Below, piece after piece: positions 1-11,800 of a stretch of DNA of 64,000 nt. The position numbers and the translations under genes were made by a program. The DNA is from Burkholderiales bacterium (GTDB lineage Bacteria > Pseudomonadota > Gammaproteobacteria > Burkholderiales > Burkholderiaceae_C): the NCBI GenBank assembly GCA_016185015.1, contig JACPOI010000015.1, positions 124,001-188,000 of the forward strand, in the 5' to 3' direction. The notes under the pieces are model-generated. The model did no database searches, was not told the origin of the DNA, and saw nothing but the letters and a program-made list of their open reading frames with translations. Numbering within the stretch: position 1 is the first letter of the stretch; every line of letters starts with the position of its first letter.

Positions 1-556
1 TTTCCGCGCGGTTGATGTCGCGATGCTGCAGGCGTGTGAGTTTCTCGATGCGCAGGGCGAGCTGGGGGCCGTTGGCCAGCGTCACACGTTCCCAGCCGGG
101 CACCGTGGTGTGCTGGGTGATCCAGTAGCGGAAGGAATCGTTGTCGAGGCGGTAGTGCGTGCTGTGCGCGCTGCGGTGGCCCGGGCTCAGGTTGGCCGGC
201 CACAGGGGCATGGCCTGTTCGTAGTTCAGCACATCGTCCCGGGCGAATTCGCGCAGCACCTGCCCCCAGGGCTGGTGCAGTTCTTCCTGCTCGGTGGCGC
301 CGGCATCGCTGCGGATGCGCACGCGCACCCGGGGCTCCAGGTCTGTTAGCTCATGGGTTTCCGTGGCGAGCAGGGCGCTGTTGTAGCCGTTGTACTTGCG
401 GTAGGTCCAGCGCTGGCCCGTGGTCGGCGGGCGCAGGCCGATCGGCTGGGCCGGTGCCGCCGCGGCTTCGGTGCGCAGCCCGGCCAGGGGCTGGTAGGCA
501 CAGCCGGCGGGCAAGGCCAGCAGGGCCAGGCTCAGTTTTCGGCGGGTGGGGTTCAT
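1..556 (-). CDS. Lipoprotein-like hypothetical protein, partial (C-terminus beyond the window)
   Basis: Open minus-strand frame from ATG at 556 to the window edge (absent from the ORF track because it runs off the end): MNPTRRKLSLALLALPAGCAYQPLAGLRTEAAAAPAQ..., with a lipobox-like LPAGC. Confidence 0.6.
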   Translation of the reverse strand, partial: MNPTRRKLSLALLALPAGCAYQPLAGLRTEAAAAPAQPIGLRPPTTGQRWTYRKYNGYNSALLATETHELTDLEPRVRVRIRSDAGATEQEELHQPWGQVLREFARDDVLNYEQAMPLWPANLSPGHRSAHSTHYRLDNDSFRYWITQHTTVPGWERVTLANGPQLALRIEKLTRLQHRDINRAE

Positions 557-631
557 GGACTAAGCTCCAAGTTCTGGACGCTATCATTCTGGCAGCCCAT
601 TTCCGCAGCCTCACCCCGAACAGGAAAGACC

Positions 632-1834
632 ATGAAATCCAACGTGCCCTTTGCCCTGCTGCGCCGCAGCTTTTTCGCGGCCACCGTGTCTGCCGTGCTG
701 GCCCTGCCGGCCCTGGCGGCCGACAACGTCAAGATCGGCCTGCTGTCCACGCTCTCGGGCCCCGGTGCCGGGCTGGGCATTGATATCCGCGACGGCTTCC
801 AGCTCGCGGTCAAGCTGAACGGCGGCAAGCTCGGCGGCCTGCCGGCCGAGGTGATCGTCGCCGACGACCAGGCCAGCCCCGATGTGGGCCGCCAGACGGC
901 GGACCGCCTGGTCAAGCGCGACAAGGTCGACTTCATGACCGGCATCGTCTTCTCCAACGTCATGTTGGCCGTGGGCGCGCCCACCTTTGCCGCCAAGACC
1001 TTCTACATCAGCGCCAACGCCGGCCCCTCGCAGCTGGCGGGCGAGCAGTGCAACCCCTATTTCTTCAGCGCTTCGTACCAGAACGACAACCAGCACGAGG
1101 CCGTGGGCAAGACCGTGGCCGACAAGGGCTTCAAGCGCGTGGCGCTGATCGCCCCCAACTACCCGGCGGGCAAGGATGCGCTGGCCGGCTTCAAGCGCTA
1201 CTACAAGGGCGGCGAGATCGTCTCTGAAAGCTACACCCCGCTGAACCTGCTGGACTACGGCGCCGAGCTGTCCAAGCTGCGCGCGGCCAAACCCGATGCG
1301 GTCTACATTTTCCTGCCTGGCGGCCTGGGCATCAATTTCATCAAGCAGTTCGTCGGTGCCGGCCTGTCCAAGGACATGACGCTCTTCGGCCCCGGCTTCT
1401 CGGGTGACGAGGACGTGATCCGCGCCGTGGGCAATCCCATGCTGGGCATGTTCAACACCTCGCAGTGGGCGCATGACCTGGACAACGCGGCCAACAAGAA
1501 GTTCGTGGCCGCCTTCGAGAAGGAATACGGCCGCCTGCCCACGCTCTACGCTTCCCAGGGTTATGACGCGGCGCAGCTGATCGGTGCCGCCGTGCGCGAC
1601 AGCAAGGGCCAGCTGGACGACAAGGCCGCCGTGCACAAGGCGCTCAAGGCCGCCAAGTTCGATTCCGTGCGCGGCAACTTCAAGTTCAACAGCAACCAGT
1701 TCCCCATCCAGGACTACCACCTGCGTGTCATCACCCAGGACAGCAAGGGCCGCGTGACCAACCGCACCCTCGGCACCATCTTCAAGAACCACGCCGACGC
1801 CTACGCCGCCAACTGCAAGATGCCGGGGCTCTGA
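632..1834 (+). CDS. Branched-chain amino acid-type ABC transporter substrate-binding protein
   Basis: Signal peptide then VKIGLLSTLSGPGAGLGIDIRDGFQLAVKLNGGKLGG; located upstream of Liv permeases; internal ATG 632 preferred over the long ORF start. Confidence 0.9.
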   Translation: MKSNVPFALLRRSFFAATVSAVLALPALAADNVKIGLLSTLSGPGAGLGIDIRDGFQLAVKLNGGKLGGLPAEVIVADDQASPDVGRQTADRLVKRDKVDFMTGIVFSNVMLAVGAPTFAAKTFYISANAGPSQLAGEQCNPYFFSASYQNDNQHEAVGKTVADKGFKRVALIAPNYPAGKDALAGFKRYYKGGEIVSESYTPLNLLDYGAELSKLRAAKPDAVYIFLPGGLGINFIKQFVGAGLSKDMTLFGPGFSGDEDVIRAVGNPMLGMFNTSQWAHDLDNAANKKFVAAFEKEYGRLPTLYASQGYDAAQLIGAAVRDSKGQLDDKAAVHKALKAAKFDSVRGNFKFNSNQFPIQDYHLRVITQDSKGRVTNRTLGTIFKNHADAYAANCKMPGL

Positions 1835-1859
1835 TCTGCGACACGTGTTCCTGTAGGCG

Positions 1860-2780
1860 ATGACCGGCATTCTCATCCTGGAGCAGGCCCTCAACGGCCT
1901 GCAGTTCGGGCTCATGCTCTTTTTGCTGGCGGCCGGGCTCACCCTGGTCTTCGGCATCATGGACATGATCAACCTGGCGCACGGCTCGCTCTACATGGTG
2001 GGGGCCTACCTGGTGGCGGCGGCCACCACGGCCAGCGGTTCCTTCTGGGTCGGGCTGGCCGCCGGCATCGCCGGTGCGGCCGTCTTCGGCGTGCTGCTGG
2101 AGCTCACCGTGCTGCGCCGCCTCTACACGCGTGACCACCTCTCGCAGGTGCTGGGCACCTTTGCCATCCTGCTCATGTGCAACGAGGCCGTGCGTTTCAT
2201 CTGGGGCTCGCAGCCCGTGCTGCTGAGCCCGCCGGAGTCCCTGTCGGGCCCGGTTGAGTTGCTCAGCGGTTTCTATTACCCGGCCTACCGCCTGCTCATC
2301 ATCGGTGTGGGCCTGCTCGTGGCCCTGGGCCTGTGGCTGCTCATCACGCGCACGCGCATCGGCATGCAGCTGCGTGCCGGTGCGTCGAACCGCGAGATGG
2401 CCCTGGCCATGGGGGTGCCGGTGCGCGCGCTGTTCACCGCGCTCTTCGGCCTGGGGGCTGCGCTGTGCGCCGTGGCCGGGGGCATGCTGGGCCCGCTGCT
2501 GGCGGTGCAGGTGGGCATGGGCGAGAGTATCCTGATCCTGGCCTTCGTGGTCATCGTCATCGGCGGCATCGGCTCGGTGCGCGGTGCGCTGCTCGGGGCC
2601 CTGCTGGTCGGTGTGGTGGACACGGCGGGGCGCGCGCTGATCCCGCTGCTCTTCGGCGCCGTGCTCGGGCCCGCCGCTGCTGACAATGCCGGCCCGGCGG
2701 TGGCCTCCATCCTCATCTATGTGCTGATGGCCGCCGTGCTCTTCTTCAAGCCGCGCGGCCTGTTCCCTGCCCATGGCTGA
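1860..2780 (+). CDS. Branched-chain amino acid ABC transporter permease (LivH-type)
   Basis: GLQFGLMLFLLAAGLTLVFGIMDMINLAHGSLYMVGAY family motif; operon context. Confidence 0.92.
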   Translation: MTGILILEQALNGLQFGLMLFLLAAGLTLVFGIMDMINLAHGSLYMVGAYLVAAATTASGSFWVGLAAGIAGAAVFGVLLELTVLRRLYTRDHLSQVLGTFAILLMCNEAVRFIWGSQPVLLSPPESLSGPVELLSGFYYPAYRLLIIGVGLLVALGLWLLITRTRIGMQLRAGASNREMALAMGVPVRALFTALFGLGAALCAVAGGMLGPLLAVQVGMGESILILAFVVIVIGGIGSVRGALLGALLVGVVDTAGRALIPLLFGAVLGPAAADNAGPAVASILIYVLMAAVLFFKPRGLFPAHG

Positions 2781-3756
2781 ACCCCTCGTGTCGCAAGCGT
2801 CGCAGCGCAGCCTGCTCGACCACGCACTGGGCTGGCGCTGGGCGCTGCCGCTCTTCGCGCTGCTGCTGGCCCTGCCGCTGATCACGCCGCTGATCGGCGG
2901 CGACTTCTACCTCGGGCTGGCTGCGCGCATCCTGATCTTCGCGCTGGCGGCCACCAGCCTCAACCTCGTCCTGGGTTTCGGCGGTCTGGTGAGCTTCGGT
3001 CACGCGGCCTTCGTGGGCGTGGGCGCCTACACGGCCGGGGTGCTGCTGCAATCCGGCATCACGTCCGCCTGGGTCCTCTGGCCTGCCGCCATGCTCGTGT
3101 CCGCGCTGTTTGCTGCCGTGATCGGTGCCATCAGCCTGCGCACGCGCGGCGTCTACTTCATCATGATCACGCTGGCCTTCGCGCAGATGCTCTATTACCT
3201 GGCCCTCTCCACCAAGGCCTATGGCGGTGACGACGGCCTCTCGCTCGCCGCACGCGGCACGCTGGGCGGTGGCCTGGAGCTGGCCAACGAACGCACCTTC
3301 TACTGGACCACGCTGGCCCTGGTGACACTGGCCCTGCTCTTCGTCTGGCGCCTGCTCAACGCGCGCTTCGGCCACGCCCTGCAGGCCATGCGCGAGAACG
3401 AGGCACGCATGGAGGCTGTGGGTTTTGCCGTCTACGGCCACCGGCTCACAGCCTTTGTCATCGCCGGGGCGCTGGCGGGCCTGGCCGGCGCGCTGCTGGC
3501 CAGCCTGGGTGGTTTCGTCAGCCCCTCCATGATGCAGTGGGGCCAGTCCGGCCTGCTGATGGTCATGGTCATCCTGGGCGGCGTGGGCCACCTGTGGGGC
3601 GGGGTGATCGGCGCCGTGGTCTTCCTGCTGCTCGAAGAGGTGCTGAGCCACTACACCATCTACTGGCAGTTTGCCCTGGGGGCCGCCTTGCTGGCCGTGG
3701 TGCTTGCTGCGCCCAACGGCTTGATGAGCCTGTTCAAGCGCAAGGAGCGGGTATGA
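2773..3756 (+). CDS. Branched-chain amino acid ABC transporter permease (LivM-type)
   Basis: LNLVLGFGGLVSFGHAAFVGVGAYTAG motif; overlaps livH. Confidence 0.92.
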   Translation: MAEPLVSQASQRSLLDHALGWRWALPLFALLLALPLITPLIGGDFYLGLAARILIFALAATSLNLVLGFGGLVSFGHAAFVGVGAYTAGVLLQSGITSAWVLWPAAMLVSALFAAVIGAISLRTRGVYFIMITLAFAQMLYYLALSTKAYGGDDGLSLAARGTLGGGLELANERTFYWTTLALVTLALLFVWRLLNARFGHALQAMRENEARMEAVGFAVYGHRLTAFVIAGALAGLAGALLASLGGFVSPSMMQWGQSGLLMVMVILGGVGHLWGGVIGAVVFLLLEEVLSHYTIYWQFALGAALLAVVLAAPNGLMSLFKRKERV

Positions 3757-4511
3757 GCGGCCTGCTGGAAGTGCGAGGCTTGGTCAAGCGTTATGGCGGC
3801 CTGGTCGCCACGGACCAGCTCGACCTGAGCGTGCGCGCCGGCGAGATCCACGCGCTCATCGGCCCCAACGGCGCGGGCAAGACCACGCTGATCCAGCAGC
3901 TCTCGGGCGCGCTGGTGCCTGACGCCGGGGCCATCACGTTCGACGGGGCCGACATCACGCCGCTGTCCATGCACGAGCGCGTGCACCGCGGCCTGGCCCG
4001 GTCCTACCAGATCACCAGCATCTTCCAGCGCCTCCCGGTGCTCGACAACGTGGCCCTGGCCCTGCAGGCGCGCAGCGGCAGCAGCCTGCGTTTCTGGGGC
4101 GCGGCCCGCGCCGAGGCGCAACGCTATGCGCAGGCCGTGGCCGTGCTGGAGCGTGTGGGCCTGGGCCAGCGGCTGGCCCAGCTGGCCGGCGCGCTCTCGC
4201 ATGGCGAGCAGCGCCAGCTGGAGGTGGGCGTCGCCCTGGCCACGGGCGCAAAGCTGCTGCTGTTGGACGAGCCCATGGCCGGCATGGGGCCCGAGGAATC
4301 CGAGCGCATGGTGGCGCTGCTGCTGGGCCTGCGCGGCCAGCTGACCCTGCTGCTGGTGGAACACGACATGGACGCCGTCTTCCGCCTGGCCGACACCATC
4401 TCGGTGCTGGTGGCCGGCCGCATCATCGCCAGCGGGGCACCCGCTGCCATCCGCGCTGACGCCGAGGTGCGGCGCGCCTACCTGGGTGACGAAGTCGGGG
4501 AGGGCGTCTGA
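3753..4511 (+). CDS. ABC transporter ATP-binding protein (LivG-type)
   Basis: Walker A GPNGAGKTT, signature LSHGEQRQLEVG, Walker B LLLLDEPMAGM; ATGA overlap with livM. Confidence 0.92.
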   Translation: MSGLLEVRGLVKRYGGLVATDQLDLSVRAGEIHALIGPNGAGKTTLIQQLSGALVPDAGAITFDGADITPLSMHERVHRGLARSYQITSIFQRLPVLDNVALALQARSGSSLRFWGAARAEAQRYAQAVAVLERVGLGQRLAQLAGALSHGEQRQLEVGVALATGAKLLLLDEPMAGMGPEESERMVALLLGLRGQLTLLLVEHDMDAVFRLADTISVLVAGRIIASGAPAAIRADAEVRRAYLGDEVGEGV

Positions 4512-5079
4512 TGCTGCTCCCGACTCCGACATCCATGGTCCCGCCCAGGGCGCCCACCGTGCGCTCCTGGTGGCGTTTCCATCCCCTGACCCTCCTCATC
4601 GGTTTCCTGCTGCAGCTCCACCTGGGTTATCTCCTGTGTGTGGACCAGCTCAACCCGGTGCCTGAAGCCGAACAACTGGTGCAGATGCCGGTCGAAGTGC
4701 TGCAGCTGCAGGACCGTGTGCCGCATCTGCAGGTGCGGCTGGCCGACGAAACGCAGCGCGGCATGGAGTTCCCGGTGTCGGCCGCCCTGCTGGCGACCGC
4801 GCGCACGCCGCTGGACGAAGCCGGTGAGCGCGACAGCCTGCCGGGCTGCATGGGCTACGTGCTGGGTGTGCCCCTGCGCTGGGTGTCGGAGGAGCGCTTC
4901 CGCATCTGGGAGCTGCACTGCGGCCCCGTGCACCGGGTCCATGCCGAGTTCAAGGCCAGCTACGAGGCCGCGGCCCGGGACGCGCAGCGTGCCATGGAGT
5001 GGCACGGTGGGGCCATCCTGCTGCTCACGCTCGTGGTCCTGGTGCTGGAGCACCGTGTCTTGCGGCGCAGGGGTCTGGT

Positions 5080-5083
<4 letters not shown>
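4511..5083 (+). CDS. Hypothetical protein with two predicted TM segments, embedded in the liv operon
   Basis: 190 aa ORF; TGATG overlap with the livG stop and ATGA overlap with the livF start; hydrophobic segments LTLLIGFLLQLHLGYLLC and AILLLTLVVLVLEH. Confidence 0.75.
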
Positions 5084-5790
<707 letters not shown>

Positions 5791-5910
5791 CCGCCCTCTG
5801 GCAAGGGTGCGGCTTTACGTGCCATGAATCCCCGCTTCACCTAGGGAAAACACCGATGTGGCCTAATTCTTGCGAATCAAGGCCATGTCTTGATCCCCAG
5901 GAAACCCGCC

Positions 5911-6327
5911 ATGCACCCTCAACCCCTAGCGATTTCACGTCCGGCCCCGCGCCGGCTGGGGCTGCTGCGCGTGCTGGCCTTCCTGTTGCTGGCGGGCGGC
6001 TTGCTGTGGTCCTGGACCCAGGCCCACGCCACGCCGCCGCCCATGGTGGGCAGTGAGCTGGCTGGCTTCAACCTGCTGCCAGCCGATGTCGAAGCCGTGC
6101 TGGACAGCGCGGTCACGCCGGGTGCCGAGGTGGTCTGTCGCAAGCCGGCGCCCGTGAAGACCACGCCGGTCGAGCGCGTGCTCAATGAGGTGGCGGACCT
6201 GGAGGTCCTGCCCCGCCAGCCGGTGTGGCAACTGGCCGCACAGTCCGTGCCGATGCAGGGCCCCCAGCCCGCGCTCCCGCAGACCGAGCCGCAGCCCCTG
6301 CTGCGCCCGCCAGCCCGCCTGGGCTGA
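5911..6327 (+). CDS. Hypothetical protein with N-terminal TM/signal segment
   Basis: Single ORF upstream of the RND operon, MHPQPLAISRPAPRRLGLLRVLAFLLLAGGLLWSW...; Pro-rich C-terminus. Confidence 0.5.
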   Translation: MHPQPLAISRPAPRRLGLLRVLAFLLLAGGLLWSWTQAHATPPPMVGSELAGFNLLPADVEAVLDSAVTPGAEVVCRKPAPVKTTPVERVLNEVADLEVLPRQPVWQLAAQSVPMQGPQPALPQTEPQPLLRPPARLG

Positions 6328-6421
6328 CGCTCCCGCACTCCTGTTCCGTAGGTGACGCGACCGGCCATGGGCACAGGCCCGGGTCGGCTCGCGCCAGCCA
6401 AATTTTCCGAGGATTCCTTTG

Positions 6422-7708
6422 ATGAAATCGACGACCTTGCGTCTCTGGGTGGGTGGCCTGTTGCTCGGGCCCTTGACCAGCCTGATGGCGCAGACGGCGG
6501 CGCCGTCCACGCCCCCCGCCAGCGCCACGGCAGCCTCCGGCCCGGCCTATGGCCTGGGCGAGCTGGTGGACATCGTGCTCACGCACAACCCGACCTTGCA
6601 GATGTCGCAGCGCTCGCGCGAGCAGGCCCAGGCCGGCATCCGCACGGCCGGTGCCCTGCCCAACCCGCGCCTCGAATTCGGTGACGGCCGTTTTCGCCCC
6701 AGCAATGGCGGCAGCAGCGGCACCGTCAGCGCCTGGGGGGTTTCGCAGATGATCGAGAACCCCTGGCTGCGCAGCGCGCGCGTCGACGCGGCCGAGCAGG
6801 GCCTGCGCAGCAGCGAGGCCCAGGTGGGCATGACACGCAGCGAGGTGGTGGCGCAGGTGCGCGTGCGCGCCTACGAGCTGCTGCTGCGCATCGAAGAGGC
6901 CCGCGCGGCGGCCGACGAACTGACCCTGCTGGAGCAGACGCGCGAACGCGTGCGCGTACGTGTGGACAGCGGCGAGGCCGCGCGCTACGAAATCATCAAG
7001 GCCGAGGCCGAGTTCATCAGCGCACGCCAGCGCCAGCAGTCCGCCCAGCTGGCGGTGGAGCAGGCGCGCATCCGCCTCAACCAGCTCGCCGCCGGCCAGC
7101 TGCCCGCGGGCTGGAGCCTGAGCGCCGACCTGGGCGACACCCTGCCGCCGCTCGACCCCAGCCTGCTGCGCGAGCTGATGCTGGCGCACAACCCCGAGTT
7201 GCAGGCCCTGCGTGCCGAGCAGGAGCGCCAGCAGGCGCGCGTGCGCGAGGCCGGTGCCAGCCGCTGGCCCGGCGTGGAGCTGCGCTACACCGACACGCGC
7301 GAGCCCGACAACCGCCAGAACATCGTGGGCGCCAGCATCCAGGTGCCCCTGTTCGACCAGAAGCGCGGCCCGCGCGACGAGGCACAGGCCGAGCAGCTGC
7401 GCGCGCGCACCCGCCTCGAAGGCCGTCAGGTCGAGCTGCAGCTGCAGCTCGACGCTGCCGTCATGACGCTGGAGATGGCGCGCCTGCGCGTCGAGGCCCT
7501 GGGCACCGGCGCCATCCGCGACGCCGAAGCCGCGCTGCGCGTGGCGCAGGCCGCCTACCGCTTTGGCGAGCGCGGCATCCTCGACGTGCTCGATGCGCAG
7601 CGCGTGCTGCGTGTCGTGCGCGCCGACCTGCTGCAGGCGCGCTTCCAGCAGCAGGCCGCCGTCATCGAAATCGACCTCCTGACCGGGCGCGACGCCGCCC
7701 AACCCTGA
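6422..7708 (+). CDS. TolC/CzcC-family outer membrane efflux protein
   Basis: LVDIVLTHNPTLQMSQRSREQAQAGIRTAGALPNPRLEFG outer-membrane factor motif; followed by adaptor and RND pump. Confidence 0.88.
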   Translation: MKSTTLRLWVGGLLLGPLTSLMAQTAAPSTPPASATAASGPAYGLGELVDIVLTHNPTLQMSQRSREQAQAGIRTAGALPNPRLEFGDGRFRPSNGGSSGTVSAWGVSQMIENPWLRSARVDAAEQGLRSSEAQVGMTRSEVVAQVRVRAYELLLRIEEARAAADELTLLEQTRERVRVRVDSGEAARYEIIKAEAEFISARQRQQSAQLAVEQARIRLNQLAAGQLPAGWSLSADLGDTLPPLDPSLLRELMLAHNPELQALRAEQERQQARVREAGASRWPGVELRYTDTREPDNRQNIVGASIQVPLFDQKRGPRDEAQAEQLRARTRLEGRQVELQLQLDAAVMTLEMARLRVEALGTGAIRDAEAALRVAQAAYRFGERGILDVLDAQRVLRVVRADLLQARFQQQAAVIEIDLLTGRDAAQP

Positions 7709-7727
7709 TTCCATCGGACTCCACACC

Positions 7728-8888
7728 ATGAACGACAAACACATGAACTTCCGCCCGGCCCTGCTGGCCGCCCTGCTGGCGGCGTCCGTGCTGGCCGGCT
7801 GCGGCAAGGGCCAGGACACGAAGGCCGCGGCCGCGCCGGCCGCCGATCCCAACCTGGTCGTGGTCAGCGCCGAGATGGCGCGCAACTTCAGGGCGGCACC
7901 GCTGGCCCTGCAAGCCGTCAGCATCGAGCGCGATGTGCCGGGCCGCATCGAGGCCAATGAACAGCTGGTCACCCGCATCGGCGCCTCGGTCACGGGCCGG
8001 GTCACCGAGGTCTTTGCCGAGGTCGGCGCCCGCGTCAAGGCCGGCCAGGTGCTGGCGCGCGTGACCAGCCCCGAGCTGACCAATGCCCAGCTGGCCTACC
8101 TGCGCGCCAGCTCGGCCAGCACCCAGGCCGAACGTGCGGTCGAGCGCGCCCGGCAACTGATCCAGGCCGACGTGATCGGCTCGGCCGAGTTGCAGCGCCG
8201 CGAGGCCGAACTCTCCATCGCCCGCGCCGAACTGCGCGCCTCCGCCGACCAGCTCATGCTGCTGGGCATGCCGGAGGGCTACATCGAGCGCCTGCGCGAA
8301 AAAGGCCAGCTCAACTCCTACGCGGGCATCATCGCCACGCGTTCGGGCGTGGTGATCGAGCGCAAGATCAGCCAGGGCCAGGTGGCCCAGCCGGGCGACC
8401 CGCTCTTCACCCTGGCCGACCTCTCCAATGTCTGGGTCGTGGGGGCCATGCCCGAGCAGGATGCCGCCTCGGTCGTCATGGGGCAGAAGGTCGAGATCTC
8501 GGTCCCGGCCCTGGGCCAGCGCCGCTTCAACGGCAAGGTCGTGTTCGTGAGCGACACCATCTCGCCCGACACCCGCACCCTGGTCGTGCGCACCCAGGTC
8601 GACAACACGGACCGCGCGCTCAAACCCCAGATGCTGGCCACGCTGCGCATCATCGGCCAGGCACGCCAGCAGCTGGCCGTGCCCGAGGCCGCCGTGGTAC
8701 GCGACAACGACCGCGACCACGTCTTCGTGCAGCTGGCGGCCGGCCAGTTTCGCCTCACACCCGTGGACCTGGGACCGGCGTCGAACGGCCTGCGCCCGCT
8801 GCTCAAGGGCCCGGCCGAGGGCACGCCCGTGGTGGTGGACGGGGCCTTTCACCTGAACAACGAGCGCAAGCGCGCGGAACTGGAATAA
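7728..8888 (+). CDS. Efflux RND transporter periplasmic adaptor subunit (CzcB-like, lipoprotein)
   Basis: Lipobox VLAGCGKG; GRVTEVFAEVGARVKAGQVLARVTSPEL biotinyl-lipoyl-like motif. Confidence 0.9.
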   Translation: MNDKHMNFRPALLAALLAASVLAGCGKGQDTKAAAAPAADPNLVVVSAEMARNFRAAPLALQAVSIERDVPGRIEANEQLVTRIGASVTGRVTEVFAEVGARVKAGQVLARVTSPELTNAQLAYLRASSASTQAERAVERARQLIQADVIGSAELQRREAELSIARAELRASADQLMLLGMPEGYIERLREKGQLNSYAGIIATRSGVVIERKISQGQVAQPGDPLFTLADLSNVWVVGAMPEQDAASVVMGQKVEISVPALGQRRFNGKVVFVSDTISPDTRTLVVRTQVDNTDRALKPQMLATLRIIGQARQQLAVPEAAVVRDNDRDHVFVQLAAGQFRLTPVDLGPASNGLRPLLKGPAEGTPVVVDGAFHLNNERKRAELE

Positions 8889-8891
8889 GCC

Positions 8892-11800
8892 ATGCTCACC
8901 TCTATGATCCGCGCCGCGCTCAGCCAGCGGCTGCTGGTGGTCGTGCTCGCTCTGGTGCTGTGCGCCTTCGGCGTGCGCGAAGCCACGCGCCTGTCGGTCG
9001 ACGCCTTCCCCGACGTGACCAACGTCCAGGTGCAGATTGCCACCGAGGCCACCGGCCGCTCGCCCGAGGAGATCGAGCGTTTCGTCACCGTGCCGCTGGA
9101 GATCGCCATGACCGGCCTGCCGGGCCTGGTGGAAATGCGCTCGCTCAACAAGAGCGGCCTGTCCATCATCACCCTGGTGTTCACCGACGCCACCGATGTC
9201 TATTTCGCGCGCCAGCTCGTGCTTGAGCGGCTGATCGAGGTCACGCCGCGCATGCCCACGGGCATCACCCCCGTTCTGGGGCCGGTGTCCACCGGCCTGG
9301 GCGAGGTCTACCAGTACACCCTGGACCACCCCGATGACGGGCAGCGCGCGCTCACCCCGACCGAGCTGGCCGAACGCCGCATCGTGCAGGACTGGGTGGT
9401 GCGCCCCATGCTGCGCTCCATTCCCGGCGTGGCCGAGATCAACTCGCAGGGCGGTTACGTGCGCCAGTACCAGGTGCTGGCCAAACCCGAGCGCCTGCTG
9501 CACCACAACATCAGCATCGAGCAGGTCTACGAGGCGGTGGCCAAGAACAATGCCAACGCCAGTGGCGGTATCCTGCCGCAGCGCTCCGAGCAGTACCTGA
9601 TCCGCGGCGTGGGCCTGATCCGCACGCTGGAGGACATCGGCAACATCGTGGTGCGCGAGAAGAACGGCGTGCCGCTCTATGTGCGCGACCTGGCCGAGGT
9701 GACCATCGGCCACGAGGTGCGCCAGGGCGCCATCATCAAGGGTGGCTACACCGAATCGGTCTCGGGTATCGTGCTCATGATGCGCGCGGGCAATGCCAAG
9801 GAGATCGTGACCCGTGTGAAACAACGCGTGGCCGAGATCAATAGCAAGGGCATGCTGCCCGGCGGCCTGCAGATCGTGCCCTATTACGATCGCACCGAAC
9901 TGGTCGATTCCGCCCTGTGGACGGTGGGCAAGGTGCTGATCGAGGGCATCTTCCTGGTGGTGGTCATCCTCTTCATCTTCCTGGGCGATGTGCGCTCCAG
10001 CCTGATCGTGGTGGCCACACTCATCATCGCGCCGCTGACCACCTTCATCATGATGAACCGTTACGGCATCTCGGCCAACCTGATGTCGCTGGGCGGCCTG
10101 GCCATTGCCATCGGCCTGATGGTGGACGCCACCGTGGTGGTGGTGGAAAACGTCTTCCACCGCCTGGGCCCGGCCCGGCCCGAGACGCCTCGCATCCGCC
10201 TGATCCTGGACGCCACGCAGGAGGTGGCCACGCCCACGGTGTTCGGCATTGTCATCATCATGCTGGTGTTCCTGCCGCTGATGACGCTGCAGGGCATCGA
10301 AGGCAAGATGTTCGCGCCGCTGGCCTTGACCATCGTGATCGCGCTGGGCGTGTCCCTGCTGGTGTCGCTGATCCTCTCGCCCGTGCTGTGCTCCTACATC
10401 CTCAAGGGCGGCGCCGATCACGATACCAAGGTCATTGCCGTGCTCAAGGGCGCCTACCTCAAGCTGCTGGACCGGGCACTGCTCAACCAGAAGGCCACGC
10501 TGGCTGCCGCAGTGGGCCTGCTGCTGGCCTCGCTGGCGCTGTTCCCCTTCCTGGGCAAGTCCTTCATGCCGACCATGAAGGAGGGCGCGCTGACACCGCA
10601 GATCAACCGCGTGCCCAGCATCTCGCTGGATGAATCCATCCGCCTGGAGATGGCCGCCATGAAGACCATTGCCGAGGTGCCGGGCGTGCGTTTGGTGGTC
10701 TCCAAGCTGGGTCGCGGCGAATCGCCGGCCGATCCGGCCGGCCCCAACGAGTCCGACCCCATCGTGCTGCTCGACCCCGAATCGGAGCGTACCCAGGACG
10801 AGATCGACGAGGACATCCGCAAGCGCCTGTCCACCATCCCCGGCGTGCAGATCGTGCTCTCGCAGCCCATCTCCGAGCGGGTGGACGAGATGGTCACGGG
10901 CGTGCGTTCGCAGCTGGCCATCAAGATCTTCGGCGACGACCTGGGCGAGCTGCGCACGGTGTCGGAGCAGGTTGCGCGCCTGCTGCGCAGCGTGCCCGGC
11001 GCGCGCGACATCCGCATCGAACGGCTCTCGGGCCAGCAGGCCCTGACCATCGACATCGACCGCAAGGCCATCGCCCGCCACGGCATCAACGTGGCCGAGG
11101 TGCACAACCTGATCGAAACCGCCGTCGGCGGCAAGGAAGTGAGCCAGCTCTACGAGGGCGAGCGCCGTTTCGGCATCGCCGTGCGTTTCCCCGAAGAGGC
11201 GCGCAACTCCGTCGAGACCATCCGCAAGTTGCTGCTGCGCGCACCCGACGGCGCCCTGGTGCCGCTGGATGCGGTGGCCAAGATCGAGCTGCGCGACGGC
11301 CCGGCCCAGATCAGCCGCGAAAGCGCCAAGCGCCGCGTGGTGGTGGGCGCCAACGTCGAAGGCCGCGACCTGGGTGGTTTTGTGCAGGAGGTCGAGCAGC
11401 GCATCGCCAGCGACATCAAGCTGCCCGAGGGCTTCTATTTCGTCTTCGGCGGCCAGTTCGAGAACATGGAGCGCGCCATGGCCACGCTGACCATCATCGT
11501 GCCCATCACGATCGCGGCCATCTTCTTCCTGCTCTTCATGCTGTTCAAGTCGCTGAAGCTGGCCTCGCTCATCATCCTGGTGCTGCCCTTCGCCTCCATC
11601 GGCGGCCTGATCGGCCTGGCCGTCACCCGCGAATACCTCAGCGTGCCGGCCTCGGTGGGTTTCATCGCGCTGTGGGGCATCGCCGTGCTCAACGGCGTGG
11701 TGCTGGTGAGCTACATCCGGCGCCTGCGCGAGGACGGCATGGCCGTGATGCAGGCTGTGCGCGAGGGCTGCGTGGCACGGTTCCGCCCGGTCATGATGAC

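Noticed and set aside
611-1972. 453 aa minus-strand ORF opposite the first SBP gene
   Set aside because: Antisense shadow, no motifs.
7662-11105. 1147 aa minus-strand ORF opposite the RND operon
   Set aside because: High-GC antisense open frame; His/Gln/Gly/Asp-rich, no domain signature, opposite clear coding genes.
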